64,000 nucleotides of DNA from Curtobacterium sp. MCPF17_052 (GCF_003234085.1 NZ_QKSD01000001.1:310001-374000), one strand, 5' to 3'. Shown: positions 1 through 8,657, counted from the first letter of the stretch. Program-made: numbers and translations. Notes: generated by a model not told the origin, from the sequence alone.

Positions 1-456
1 TTCGGCCAGTACGTCGTCAACGCCTACCTCGACGCCGCGGACTGGAAGGGTCAGGTCGACACCTTCCGCGGGATCTACGCCGAGCGCCGTGACGCCATGC
101 TCTCCGCCCTGGGGGAGTTCCTGCCCGACCTCAGCTGGACCGTGCCGAACGGCGGGTTCTTCGTCTGGCTCACGCTGCCGGACTCCCTCGACTCGAAGGG
201 CATGCTGCCCCGGGCAGTGAAGGAACTCGTCGCCTACACACCGGGCACCGCCTTCTTCGCCGACGGGCGCGGAGCCGGCAACATCCGGCTCTCGTTCTGC
301 TACCCGACGCCGGAACAGATCCGGGTCGGGGTGAAGCGGTTGGCGTCCGTCGTCAACGACGAGCTCGAACTGGTCGAGACCTTCGGATCCGCCAGTCGCT
401 CGAGCGCCTCGGTGAGCACCTCGACAGTCAGCTCCCCGCAGCCGAACATGCCCTGA
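1..456 (+). CDS. PLP-dependent aminotransferase, C-terminal part (5' end outside window)
   Basis: The reading frame is open from base 1 to a TGA at 454-456, so the gene begins upstream of the window. The visible 151 residues look like the small C-terminal domain of a fold-type I aminotransferase of the MocR / 2-aminoadipate transaminase group: an IYAERRDAML helix, the PNGGFFVWLTLP strand and the GAGNIRLSFCYPTPEQI segment, in which the Arg normally binds the substrate carboxylate. The PLP lysine would lie in the missing part. The exact substrate cannot be told. It is 45 bases upstream of the ligase gene, same strand, so the two are probably co-transcribed; this pair beside parB is usual in the family. 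Confidence 0.85.
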   Translation, partial: FGQYVVNAYLDAADWKGQVDTFRGIYAERRDAMLSALGEFLPDLSWTVPNGGFFVWLTLPDSLDSKGMLPRAVKELVAYTPGTAFFADGRGAGNIRLSFCYPTPEQIRVGVKRLASVVNDELELVETFGSASRSSASVSTSTVSSPQPNMP

Positions 457-501
457 CCAGGGCTTTCGTACCGATCAACGACATCCGCAGAGGATCGCCC
501 C

Positions 502-1464
502 ATGGCCGAGTTCGCCAGCCGTCACGTCGTCGTCGTCGCCGGAGGAATCTCCCACGAGCGGGACATCTCCCTGCGGTCCGGTCGGCGGGTCGCGGACTCG
601 TTGACCGGCTACGGGTGGCAGGTCGACCTGCGGGACGCGGACGCCTCGCTGTTGCCCGCGCTGGCCGCGGACCGGCCGGACGTCGTCTGGCCCGCGCTCC
701 ACGGCGCGTCCGGCGAAGACGGCGCGCTCCGCGGCATCCTGGAGGCCCTCGACATCCCGTACGTCGGCTCCCGCTCGACGTCCGCTCGCCTGGCCTGGGA
801 CAAGCCCACCGCGTCGGCACTCGTGTCCCTGGCAGGAGTCCGGACGCCGCGCTCGATCACCCTGTCGCACGACGTCTTCCGGGAACTCGGTGCCGTGGGC
901 GTCCTCCAGGCCATCGCCGCGGAGCACCCCGTCCCGCTCGCGGTGAAGCCTGCACGCGGCGGCAGCGCCCAGGGCGTCACCCTGGTCGAGAACGCCGACG
1001 ACCTGCCGCGTGCAATGGTCGCTGCGTACACGTACTGCGAGGACGCCGTCGTCGAACAGCTCATCCGGGGCACCGAGATCGCCGTCGGGATCATCGACAC
1101 CGGTGACGGCCCGACTGCGCTCTCGCCGGTCGAGATCGTGCCCCGCAACGGGTTCTACGGGTACGAGGCGCGGTACAACGCGGGGGAGACGACCTTCTTC
1201 ACGCCCGCGCGACTCAGCGAAGAGCAGTCGCAGGCTGCTTCCGCTGCAGCAGTCCTGGCGCACCGAGCACTCGGGCTGCGCCACGTGTCCCGCGTCGACC
1301 TCATCATCGACGGCGCCGGCACACCGTGGTTCCTCGAGGCCAACGTGCTGCCCGGCCTGACCGAGACGTCGCTCGTGCCGCAGGCACTGTCCGCGTCAGG
1401 GTTCGACCTCGGGTGGACCTACGCCGAGTTGGCGGAGCAGGCCATCCGGGACCACTCGGCCTGA
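502..1464 (+). CDS. D-alanine--D-alanine ligase family ATP-grasp protein
   Basis: 320 residues, the normal length for a Ddl. ATP-grasp features are visible: an N-terminal AGGISHERDIS segment (13-23), HGASGEDG (67-74), the ATP-binding KPARGGSAQG (149-158), and the metal-binding end with WFLEANVLPGLT (about 276-287). Ddl enzymes join two D-alanines with ATP for peptidoglycan precursors in the cytoplasm. Here the usual HGxxGEDG and EANxxPG elements are kept, so ligase activity is likely, but this parB-linked copy could be a second, specialised Ddl rather than the main one. An AGAGGA sequence precedes the ATG at 502. Confidence 0.8.
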   Translation: MAEFASRHVVVVAGGISHERDISLRSGRRVADSLTGYGWQVDLRDADASLLPALAADRPDVVWPALHGASGEDGALRGILEALDIPYVGSRSTSARLAWDKPTASALVSLAGVRTPRSITLSHDVFRELGAVGVLQAIAAEHPVPLAVKPARGGSAQGVTLVENADDLPRAMVAAYTYCEDAVVEQLIRGTEIAVGIIDTGDGPTALSPVEIVPRNGFYGYEARYNAGETTFFTPARLSEEQSQAASAAAVLAHRALGLRHVSRVDLIIDGAGTPWFLEANVLPGLTETSLVPQALSASGFDLGWTYAELAEQAIRDHSA

Positions 1465-1670
1465 CGCGTCGACCCGGCGCCCGGACAGCAGACGGCCCCG
1501 GCTGACTCCCGCCGACCTTCAGCATCGTGGCCTGCCGGGGGAGTTGGGAGGTCGGAGCTCTGTCGTGGGGCTCTCTCGGAGGGTCAGTTCCTGGGCTTCC
1601 TACTGGCGCCGGTCACTCCTGGGGCGGTTGCGCGACCAGCGCTGGGGCAAGGGCGACGACGACGTCCCGA

Positions 1671-1686
1671 TGTTCCACGTGGAACA
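1671..1686. other. parS site 1
   Basis: Sequence TGTTCCACGTGGAACA, a perfect 16-bp palindrome. It fits the bacterial parS consensus (TGTTnCACGTGnAACA) recognised by the HTH of ParB, whose gene lies 1.6 kb away. Confidence 0.88.
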
Positions 1687-2709
1687 TCGATGTCGGCTCC
1701 GAGCCAGCATCAGCATCAGCACGTGGGGTACTCGGGCGCTGCTCTCCACCATCGCAGATCCCACGACCAGGGCGCCAGTCCCCGGTCGTCCGGTGGCCGC
1801 GCTCGGCAGTTCCGTACGGGAGCCGTCCCACCCGGCCTGGCGTCGACCGCCTGCTCCGCGGTGATCTCACCTCGTAGCCCGAATGTCGGTCACGCCTCAG
1901 CCAAGTGCAGCACGGGTGCACCGCATGGAGTAACGCAAGGACCACTCGGGGACCCAACCGCTTGTGCAGTTCAGGCGAAGCCAGGGCGCTTTGGCCCAGC
2001 GCGACTGCACGACCACTTGCTTGCGCCACCGCGTCACGGCGGCACTACGGCAGTACTTCAGCTCTCGCGTGCGACAGAGCGCGGCACAGTGACTGATCCA
2101 CGCACTCGTCATTCACTGCATCGCTGGGTCGTTACGGCGCTGATCGGGTGCGCTGGTACCTCACCGCATCCACGGCTCCCTCGGACACTGGGTCGTCGCC
2201 ACGTCCCGTCACCGCCACTGCGATCCGCCGTCGGGTGCGACCAGGTGACCCTCGCACACGTGCTCGGTGAGCCGCTCAGACAGCTTCTCGACGACCTCGC
2301 GGTCCGGAGGAATGTCCGCTGGCACCTTCGGGCTGGTCAAGCTGGTGCAGGGGAGCGTCAAGCGAGAGCATCGCATCACTCGCGCCGTCAATCCGGCTTC
2401 GTTCCTGCACCAGCCGCGACCTCGCACCGCGCAGATCGGCCCCACGACTTGAGCCACACCCGATTGCTGCGGGCGATCAACAGCAGCGTCGATTCCCCTC
2501 GGAACCACGTCGGGTCGCTTCACGATTCCGTCATCTCAGCTGCACCGGAAGTGAGCCAGAGAGCCGCACCCGTGGCCCTGATCTACCGGCGCGGCACAGG
2601 ACGCCGCTGGTCAAAGCGACGGGTCTCTCGCGATCGGAGCGCCGCCGTCCTACGACCGGCAAATGACGTGGAGCGTCGGCCTGGCGAGCCGGGTTGGGTG
2701 TCAGGCAGG

Positions 2710-2725
2710 CGTTCCACGTGGAACA
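2710..2725. other. parS site 2 (one outer mismatch)
   Basis: Sequence CGTTCCACGTGGAACA: the inner 14 bp match site 1 perfectly and only the first base differs. It is likely still bound by ParB. Confidence 0.8.
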
Positions 2726-2901
2726 TTCGCCGTCGCACCTACGAGGACGGGGGGGTCGTTCCCAGCAGGACGGCTCGGTCGTGACCGAACGGCAGACCCG
2801 TGCAGGAGAGGCCCAGGCGGCGGACTCTCGTGATCCAGCACGAGGTGGCACTCGTGGCGAGAGTGTCCTGTCACTCGAGAGACTCTGGGCCCTCACGGAA
2901 G

Positions 2902-2917
2902 TGTTCCACGTGGAACA
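2902..2917. other. parS site 3
   Basis: Sequence TGTTCCACGTGGAACA, identical to site 1, 177 bp from site 2 and about 340 bp beyond the 3' end of parB. Confidence 0.88.
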
Positions 2918-3254
2918 TCGCTTCAGCCATCCCTGGGCAGCGTAGAACTCGGTGTAGCTCGTTGCACCCCACTGCGGCCCGCGCGGAGGGCTCCTCTCGA
3001 GGCAGCCGTCCGCCCGGTAGGATGCATGGCTCAACGACGGAGAGCCGACAGCTTCCGCGCGAACCCGTCACGACGCTTCCCGCAAGGCGACGCCAACAAC
3101 CCCGACGATCAGCCGACCCGGACGACGTCCATCGGGTCCTCGACGCGACTCAGGGCTCGCAGGACGCGGTTCATGGCCCCGACCGCACCCGGTCAACCAT
3201 GAGCGCTCCCGACGCCGCAGACGGCCACAGCGGCTCATCGCCCTGGCTGCGCCG

Positions 3255-4244
3255 TCAACCAGCCAGGTCCTGTACTCCGAGCTCCTTGAGGATCCGAGCC
3301 AGATCGTCCGGGTTCGCGAAGTCGATCGTCACCGAGCCCTTGCGGGCGCCCACGGCGATCTTCACGCGCGTGTTGAGCCGGTCACCGAGACGCTCCGCCA
3401 TGTCGTTGAAGTGCACCTGCCGCTTCGACGGCTGTGCGGGGGACTTCGCCGGTGTCTTCGTGGAGAGCTGCTGGGCGATCGCCTCGGCAGCCCGTACCGA
3501 CAGGTCCTCGTTGACGATCTTCTCGGCCAGGTACTCCATCGCCTCAGCGTCGGGCGCCGCCAGGATGGCTCGGGCGTGCCCGGCTGACAGAACACCCGCG
3601 GCTACACGGCGCTGCACGGGGGAGGGCAGCCGGAGCAGACGGATCGTGTTCGTGATCTGCGGACGGGAGCGACCGATCCGCTGTCCGAGCTGCTCCTGCG
3701 TGATGCCGAAGTCCGCCAAGAGCTGCTGGTAGGCCGAGGCCTCCTCGAGCGGGTTCAACTGTGCCCGGTGGAGGTTCTCGAGCAGTGCGTCCCGGAGCAT
3801 GGCGTCGTCAGGGGTCTCCTTGACGATGGCCGGGATCGTTGCGAGTCCGAGTTCCTTCGTGGCGCGGAGGCGGCGCTCACCCATGATGAGCTCGTACTGT
3901 GGCGCGGTGCCGGCAGCACCCGGGATGGGTCGCACGACGATCGGCTGCAGCAACCCGATCTCGCGGATGGAATGCACGAGCTCCTGGAGCTCTTCCTCGC
4001 GGAACTCCTTCCGCGGCTGCTGGGCGTTCGGCACGATGTCGAGCGGGTTGAGGTTCGCCAGCCGGGCCCCTGGGACAGCAAGGAGCTCCTCTGCAGTACC
4101 CGCGCCGGAACCGCCGCTGGTCGTGTCCGCCGCCGAGGTACCCCCGGACGGGAAGAACACGTCGACGGGCCGCTCCTGCTGCTCGTTCGTCGTGGGGATG
4201 AGCGCGCCGATGCCGCGCCCGAGTCCGGTCCGCTTGGGTGCCAT
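3255..4244 (-). CDS. parB: Chromosome partitioning protein ParB
   Basis: 329 residues from ATG at 4244, which overlaps the parA stop (TGATG junction), so the two are translationally coupled. The N-terminus has the short basic RTGLGRGIGALIP peptide that in the family activates the ParA ATPase. The CTP-binding domain carries GERRLRA (122-128) and ENLHR (156-160), the HTH spans about 181-205 (ITQEQLGQRIGRSRPQI), and the C-terminal dimerisation region ends near LKELGV. ParB loads on parS as a sliding clamp and works with ParA and SMC to segregate origins. Four parS sites lie within 2 kb. An in-frame upstream extension to 4781 is only the shadow of parA. Confidence 0.97.
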   Translation of the reverse strand: MAPKRTGLGRGIGALIPTTNEQQERPVDVFFPSGGTSAADTTSGGSGAGTAEELLAVPGARLANLNPLDIVPNAQQPRKEFREEELQELVHSIREIGLLQPIVVRPIPGAAGTAPQYELIMGERRLRATKELGLATIPAIVKETPDDAMLRDALLENLHRAQLNPLEEASAYQQLLADFGITQEQLGQRIGRSRPQITNTIRLLRLPSPVQRRVAAGVLSAGHARAILAAPDAEAMEYLAEKIVNEDLSVRAAEAIAQQLSTKTPAKSPAQPSKRQVHFNDMAERLGDRLNTRVKIAVGARKGSVTIDFANPDDLARILKELGVQDLAG

Positions 4245-5212
4245 CAGGCCTTTGCTCCTCGTTCTGCGATCTCGGCTGCGGCCTCCAGGTAGGAGAGCGA
4301 GCCGGTGGAGTTGACGTCGTACGAGACCACACTCTGCCCGTAGCTCGGCGCCTCGCTGACCCGGACCGAGCGGGGGATCATGGCCTGCAGCACCTGGCCA
4401 CCGAAGTGGGTCCGTACCTCGTTCGCGACCTGGTTCGCCAGGTTCGTTCGACCGTCGTACATGGTCAGCAGGATGGTCGACACGGCGAGGTGCGGGTTCA
4501 GGTGGCGTTCGATCAGTTCGATGTTCCGCAGCAGCTGGCTCAGACCCTCGAGCGCGTAGTACTCGCACTGGATCGGGATGAGTACTTCCTTGGCCGCGAC
4601 GAAGGCATTGATCGTCAGCAGGCCGAGCGACGGCGGGCAGTCGATGAAGACGTAGTGGAACGGCTCGTCGACCGAGGCCAAGTACTCGTCGAGCGCGGTC
4701 CGCAACCGCTGCTCGCGGGCGACGAGCGAGACGAGTTCGATCTCGGCACCCGCCAGGTGGATCGTCGCCGGCACGCACCACAGAGTCTCCGATTCGGGGG
4801 AGCGCTGGACCGTGTCCGCCATGGGAGCCTCGTCCACGATGACGTCGTAGATGCTCGCGACCTCGGCCTGGTGGTCGATCCCGAGAGCAGTCGACGCATT
4901 GCCCTGCGGGTCGAGGTCGATCACGAGAACCCGGGCTCCGCCGTGCGCCAACGCCGCCGCGAGGTTCACGGTGGTGGTCGTCTTTCCGACGCCACCCTTC
5001 TGGTTCGACACGGTGAAGACCCGCGTCTTCTCCGGCAGCGGGAACTGCTGGGTCGCGATGGCGCGTCGCCGCCGGTTGAGATCAGCGATCTCGCGCGCGA
5101 GGGGCGTCGACGCGTCGTAGTCAGTGGATGAACTCAACGAGTGCCTCTTCCCCGGTCTGTGTTTCACGTGGAACATCGGGGCCCATTGCGGTGCGTTCGC
5201 CCCTCGACGCAT
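4244..5212 (-). CDS. parA: Chromosome partitioning ATPase ParA (Soj)
   Basis: 322 residues if read from 5212. Deviant Walker A KGGVGKT is at 72-78, with DLDPQGNAS at 99-107 and the FIDCPPSLG switch further on, all typical of ParA/Soj. It uses ATP-dependent DNA binding to move ParB-parS complexes. The start is uncertain: the MFHVKH at residue 13 (ATG at 5176) and later codons are also possible, and MFHVKH is itself the translation of a parS palindrome, so the gene may begin in or just after the site. It is the next-to-last gene of the rpmH-parB operon, 60 bp after rsmG. Confidence 0.96.
   Translation of the reverse strand: MRRGANAPQWAPMFHVKHRPGKRHSLSSSTDYDASTPLAREIADLNRRRRAIATQQFPLPEKTRVFTVSNQKGGVGKTTTTVNLAAALAHGGARVLVIDLDPQGNASTALGIDHQAEVASIYDVIVDEAPMADTVQRSPESETLWCVPATIHLAGAEIELVSLVAREQRLRTALDEYLASVDEPFHYVFIDCPPSLGLLTINAFVAAKEVLIPIQCEYYALEGLSQLLRNIELIERHLNPHLAVSTILLTMYDGRTNLANQVANEVRTHFGGQVLQAMIPRSVRVSEAPSYGQSVVSYDVNSTGSLSYLEAAAEIAERGAKA
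5160..5175. other. parS site 4, at the 5' end of parA
   Basis: Sequence TGTTTCACGTGGAACA, which matches the parS consensus. It lies inside the first codons of parA or just before them, depending on the start used. ParB bound here could affect parAB expression as well as serve segregation. Confidence 0.88.
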
Positions 5213-5272
5213 CAGCCCGCGCAGCGGCGGAACCGTGCAGCAGCCGAGCCCAGTCAGACCGGACCGGTGGCG

Positions 5273-5935
5273 TCAGTCAACTGTAGCCCGGAAGACACGC
5301 GTGGTCTCGTCGACCACACCCACCCCGAGCTCCAGGACCTCGACGTCTTCAAGTCGGGTGCGCAAGATCACCTTGCGAGCGGCCGTGACCTCGTCATCGA
5401 CGCGCGCGCCCTTCATGAGGATGAGTTGCCCGCCGGACCGGACGAGCGGGACCGTCAGCGGGATGAGCTTCGAGAGCGCACTCACAGCGCGCGCAGTGAC
5501 CTGGTCGAGCACGAGCTCATCGGCAACGTCTTCGGCGCGCGCACGGACCACCGTGACGTTCTCGAGTCCCAGGCGGTCCGCTTCACCACGGAGCCAGTCC
5601 GTCCGCCGCTCCATCGGCTCGATGAGCGTCATCGACACGTCCGGACGAGCGATGGCCAACACCAGCCCGGGCAGACCGGCGCCCGATCCGACGTCGCCGA
5701 CGGATGCACCCTCATGGAGGAGTGGGGCCACCAGGGCAGAGTTGAGGATGTGTCGTGTCCAGAGCCGGGGGAGTTCGAGGGGACCGATCAAGCCCAGCTC
5801 TTCACCACGACGGGCGAGCTCGTTCGCGAACGACCGTGCGACGTCGATCTGTTTCCCGAAGAGGCTCGCGGCAACGGCCGGCTCGGCCTCCAGAACAGGA
5901 GGCTCCGAACCGGCCGTGACGTCGGTATCCGTCAT
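5273..5935 (-). CDS. rsmG: 16S rRNA (guanine-527-N7)-methyltransferase RsmG (GidB)
   Basis: 220 residues with the Rossmann SAM-binding loop DVGSGAGLPG (81-90), the RHILNS motif (61-66) before it, and the NVTVVRARAEDV segment. RsmG methylates G527 of 16S rRNA; loss of it gives low-level streptomycin resistance. The ATG at 5935 overlaps the stop of the upstream gene by four bases (ATGA). It sits between jag and parA, the usual actinobacterial order. Confidence 0.95.
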   Translation of the reverse strand: MTDTDVTAGSEPPVLEAEPAVAASLFGKQIDVARSFANELARRGEELGLIGPLELPRLWTRHILNSALVAPLLHEGASVGDVGSGAGLPGLVLAIARPDVSMTLIEPMERRTDWLRGEADRLGLENVTVVRARAEDVADELVLDQVTARAVSALSKLIPLTVPLVRSGGQLILMKGARVDDEVTAARKVILRTRLEDVEVLELGVGVVDETTRVFRATVD

Positions 5936-6501
5936 CGCGTGATGACCGTGTGGCGGTCCCGGCCCTCGCCCTCCGACTCCGAGTGGAAGCCCTTCTCGGC
6001 GACCAGGTCGTGGACCAACTTGCGCTCGTAGGACGACATCGGGGGGAGCGCCGCGGTGGTCGAACCGGCCTCGATGCGCTCGACAGCGGTGTCCACCAGA
6101 CGCTGCAGCTCCGTGGCACGGGCGTCCCGCGATCCACCGATGTCCAGGATCAGGCGGCTGAACTCGCCCGTCTCGGCCTGCACGGCGATCCGGGTGAGCT
6201 CCTGCAGTGCCGTGACCGTGTCCGGCTTGGCGAGGACGCGCAGGGCCGCCCCGTCGTCCGTGACGGTCAGGTAGACGCGACCAGCCCGCTCCTCGATCTC
6301 GATGTCGCCGTCGAGGTCGCAGATGTCGAGCAACTCTTCGATGTAGTCGGCAGCGATGTCCGCTTCGTCGCGGGTCTCGTCGTCGCCATCCACCTCATCA
6401 CCGTCCACGTCATCGCGGTCCACGTCGACCGTCGCGTCGGTGGGGGCGAGGTGCTGGTCGTCCGTGGTGTCGACGACCGCAGCGGTGTCCTGCTCGCTCA
6501 C
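5932..6501 (-). CDS. jag: Jag/KhpB-type RNA-binding protein (KH and R3H domains)
   Basis: 189 residues from a GTG at 6501 that overlaps the yidC stop (GTGA). The first 50 residues are very acidic and low in complexity. A KH-like domain follows (YIEELLDICDLDGDIEIEERAGRVYLTV), then the R3H domain with SSYERKLVHDLVAEKG, which binds single-stranded nucleic acid. The longer Jag_N domain of Firmicute homologues is absent, as is normal in actinobacteria. In other bacteria KhpB binds many RNAs and affects cell elongation. Position after yidC is conserved. Confidence 0.92.
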   Translation of the reverse strand: MSEQDTAAVVDTTDDQHLAPTDATVDVDRDDVDGDEVDGDDETRDEADIAADYIEELLDICDLDGDIEIEERAGRVYLTVTDDGAALRVLAKPDTVTALQELTRIAVQAETGEFSRLILDIGGSRDARATELQRLVDTAVERIEAGSTTAALPPMSSYERKLVHDLVAEKGFHSESEGEGRDRHTVITR

Positions 6502-7472
6502 TTGGTCTTCCCGTTCTTCTTGGCGCGCGACTTGCCGACCGGCTGCTGGCGCTGGTTGTTCACGCGGGCTTCGACCTCGGCCAGGGAGGCCCCGGCGCCG
6601 GCTTCGGTGAGGACGCCGGCGGTCGCGGAGGAACCGCTGCGCTGCGCCTTCTTCGCGAGACGGGCCTCACGGGCGAGCGCCGCCTCGGACCCGGGCGTCG
6701 GCATGCTGCGGATGACGAAGTACTGCTGCGCCATCGTCCAGATGTTCGAGGCCAGCCAGTAGAACATGACGCCGAGGGGGAACGACAGACCCGAGATCAC
6801 GAAGACCAGCGGGAGCACGTACAGCATCATCTTCTGCTGGCGGTACATCGGAGACTCCTTGGTCTCCGGCGACATGTTCTTGGCGACGAGCTGCAGCTGC
6901 GTGATGAACTGCGAGGCCGTCATCACGACGATCATGAAGCCCGCGATGACCCGGACTTCCCAACCCGATGCGTTCGTGAACGTCTCGTGCAGGGGTGCGC
7001 CGAACAGCGAGGCGTTGCCGAACGACTTCGCGAGGTCGCTCGAGAGCAGGCCGATGCCCGTCTTGTTGATCTGGGCTTCGTGCAGCACGGAGTACAGCGA
7101 GAAGAAGATCGGCATCTGGATCAGGAGCGGCAGGCAGGAGCTCAGCGGGTTGGTCCCGGTCTCCTTGTACAGCGCCATCGTCTCGCGGGACATGGCCTCA
7201 CGCGAGAACTGGTCCTTCTTGCCCTTGTACTTGTCCTGGATCTTCTTGAGCTGCGGGGCGACCTCCAGCATCCGTCGCTGCGACTTGATCTGTCGAACGA
7301 AGATGGGGATCAGCGCGCCGCGCACCACGAAGGTCAGGAAGATGATCGACAGCACCCACGTGATGCCCGCGGAGGGGTCCATCCCGAGGTTCTCGAAGAC
7401 CCAGTGGAAACCGACCAGGATCGCGGACACCACCCATTTGAGTGGCCAGAGGATCGTACCGATGAGGTCCAT
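6498..7472 (-). CDS. yidC: Membrane protein insertase YidC/Oxa1
   Basis: 324 residues from ATG at 7472. The core has five membrane segments: TM1 near residues 10-28, TM2 near GITWVLSIIFLTFVVRGALIPIF, then a cytoplasmic coiled region (QIKSQRRMLEVAPQLKKIQDKYKGKK), TM3 with NPLSSCLPLLIQMPIFFSLY, and TM4-5 ending FYWLASNIWTMAQQYFV. The Arg in TM2 is the hydrophilic-groove residue of the family. The C-tail is basic (SRAKKNGKTK). YidC inserts membrane proteins alone or with SecYEG. A GTG at 7484, overlapping the yidD stop as GTGA, is an alternative start adding four residues. Confidence 0.96.
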   Translation of the reverse strand: MDLIGTILWPLKWVVSAILVGFHWVFENLGMDPSAGITWVLSIIFLTFVVRGALIPIFVRQIKSQRRMLEVAPQLKKIQDKYKGKKDQFSREAMSRETMALYKETGTNPLSSCLPLLIQMPIFFSLYSVLHEAQINKTGIGLLSSDLAKSFGNASLFGAPLHETFTNASGWEVRVIAGFMIVVMTASQFITQLQLVAKNMSPETKESPMYRQQKMMLYVLPLVFVISGLSFPLGVMFYWLASNIWTMAQQYFVIRSMPTPGSEAALAREARLAKKAQRSGSSATAGVLTEAGAGASLAEVEARVNNQRQQPVGKSRAKKNGKTK

Positions 7473-7480
7473 GGGGACGG

Positions 7481-7846
7481 TCACGCCTTTCGAGTGCGCT
7501 GGGGGAGCAGCACCGGACGGACCGTGCCGGCCGAGGTCTGCTGTTGCTGCGGGATCGGCGCGAGAACGAACCCGAACCGACTGACGGTGAAGGGGCGGCG
7601 ACGTTCCCTGACGTCGTCGATCCCGCCGGCTGCCCACGGGTTGCACCGGGCGATGCGCCAAGCGCCCATCGCCGATCCGCGGACCACGCCGTACTGCTGG
7701 ATCGCCTCGAGCGCGTACCGCGAGCACGAGGGGTGGTACCGACAGACGTTGCCGTAGAGCGGCGAGATCACCGCTCGGTAGGCCCGGAGCACCACGACGC
7801 ACGCGTTGCGTGGGAGCAACGCGAGGACCCAGAGGAACCGGTTCAT
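7481..7846 (-). CDS. yidD: Membrane protein insertion efficiency factor YidD
   Basis: 121 residues from ATG at 7846, overlapping the rnpA stop by four bases (ATGA). The family signature is clear: AYRAVISPLYGNVCRYHPSCSRYALEAI (residues about 22-49), with Cys35 and Cys41, and ARCNPW near 66-71 with Cys68. YidD is a small peripheral inner-membrane protein that aids YidC. The longer in-frame ORF to 7906 has no ribosome site and overlaps rnpA heavily, so the shorter start is chosen. Confidence 0.95.
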   Translation of the reverse strand: MNRFLWVLALLPRNACVVVLRAYRAVISPLYGNVCRYHPSCSRYALEAIQQYGVVRGSAMGAWRIARCNPWAAGGIDDVRERRRPFTVSRFGFVLAPIPQQQQTSAGTVRPVLLPQRTRKA

Positions 7847-8193
7847 GCTGCCTTCTCCACACCGCGCGCGAAGGAGCGCGTGATGTCTTCGAGCAGGGTA
7901 GGCCATGCGGCCTGCGCGGCGGCTGGCAGTGCACGCACCACCACGTCGTACCCGAGCGGTGCGCTCGGGAGGACCCCGTGCGCGATCGCCTTCAGTCGGC
8001 GTCGCACGAGGTTGCGCGTCACCGCGTTCCCGACGGTCTTCGCCACGATGAACCCGAACCTGGTGGGACCGGGATCGTCATCGAGGCGACGGACCACCGA
8101 CACGACAGCGTGCGCCGTGGCGCTCTTGCGGCCACGGCGCACGACCATCCGGTAGTCGTCGCCTCGGACGATGCGGTTGGCTCGGGCCAACAC
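7843..8193 (-). CDS. rnpA: Ribonuclease P protein component
   Basis: 116 residues from a GTG at 8193. The RNR signature, AKTVGNAVTRNLVRRRLK (about 51-68), is intact, and the N-terminal LARANRIVRGDDYRMVVRRG matches the family. RnpA binds the M1 RNA and the 5' leader of pre-tRNA. It follows rpmH after 18 bases, as nearly everywhere in bacteria. Confidence 0.96.
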   Translation of the reverse strand: MLARANRIVRGDDYRMVVRRGRKSATAHAVVSVVRRLDDDPGPTRFGFIVAKTVGNAVTRNLVRRRLKAIAHGVLPSAPLGYDVVVRALPAAAQAAWPTLLEDITRSFARGVEKAA

Positions 8194-8211
8194 GACGAGG
8201 ACCCCCGCGGA

Positions 8212-8349
8212 TCAGGCGGAGAGCTCGGTGCGCCCCTTGCCGCGGCGTGCGGCGAGGATGGCGCGGCCCGCACGGGTGCGCATGCGGGCGCGGAAGCCGT
8301 GCTTCTTGGCGCGGCGGCGGTTGTTCGGCTGGAAGGTGCGCTTGCTCAT
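8212..8349 (-). CDS. rpmH: 50S ribosomal protein L34
   Basis: A 45-residue, very basic protein: [20 protein letters not shown] at the start and a [18 protein letters not shown] tail. This is the typical L34 sequence and length. It is the first gene of the operon that runs to parB, and diverges from dnaA. A good promoter lies about 95 bp upstream (8441-8469). Confidence 0.98.
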   Translation of the reverse strand: MSKRTFQPNNRRRAKKHGFRARMRTRAGRAILAARRGKGRTELSA

Positions 8350-8440
8350 GATGATCTCCACACGGCTGCTCGCGGCGAGCCGTCACGTATGCGTTGGTTG
8401 ACGCGGAAGGCGCGACCGAACGGCCGCAGTCAACTGGACA

Positions 8441-8469
8441 ACGGTACGTGACGAGGGCTGCGAGGTCAA
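8441..8469 (-). promoter_or_regulatory. rpmH operon promoter
   Basis: On the minus strand TTGACC (8469-8464), a 17-base spacer, and TACCGT (8446-8441). Both boxes and the spacing fit the primary sigma factor of actinobacteria. The start of rpmH is about 90 bases downstream. Confidence 0.7.
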
Positions 8470-8513
8470 ATACCCGCGGGCCGGTGGCCACCCGCAGCAT
8501 CGCGTGCTCCCGA

Positions 8514-8532
8514 TTCTCCACACTGGGGACAA
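8514..8532. promoter_or_regulatory. Paired DnaA-box-like sites upstream of dnaA
   Basis: TTCTCCACA and, one base later, TGGGGACAA in inverse orientation. Both differ from TTATCCACA / TTGTCCACA at one or two places. The same pair, two bases apart, recurs at 23086-23105. Confidence 0.55.
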
Positions 8533-8648
8533 CTTCCGTTGGGTACGACGCGCCCCGGTCCTTTACAGTTGTGTCACCGCACCGCCGGAAGCCCGGTAGT
8601 ACGGGCGAGTACCCCCTCGACCTCGGTCCGCGCGGCCGTGGAGCAGAC

Positions 8649-8657
8649 TGTGGACAA
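8649..8657 (-). promoter_or_regulatory. DnaA box upstream of dnaA
   Basis: TGTGGACAA, the inverse of TTGTCCACA, the preferred box in high-GC actinobacteria. It lies about 210 bp before the dnaA start. Confidence 0.65.

Larger units (their letters stand above)
1465..3254. other. Gene-free 1.8 kb segment carrying three parS sites
   Basis: No open frame here gives a protein-like product: the longest (1690-2784, plus) has a composition typical of a shadow frame, with no recognisable motif, and the frames in both strands read through the palindromes. The segment separates the convergent ddl and parB genes. Three near-identical 16-bp palindromes with a CACGTG core lie in it (1671, 2710, 2902). It looks like a centromere-type region rather than coding DNA. 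Confidence 0.65.

Noticed and set aside
2209..2523. A 104-residue minus-strand frame with a plausible helical end (REVVEKLSERLTEHV)
   Set aside because: No ribosome site, mixed composition and no recognisable family; kept only as a remote possibility.
1690..2784. A 364-residue open frame in the ddl-parB spacer
   Set aside because: No ribosome site or family motif; Ser/Arg/His-rich composition typical of shadow frames; it reads through two parS sites.
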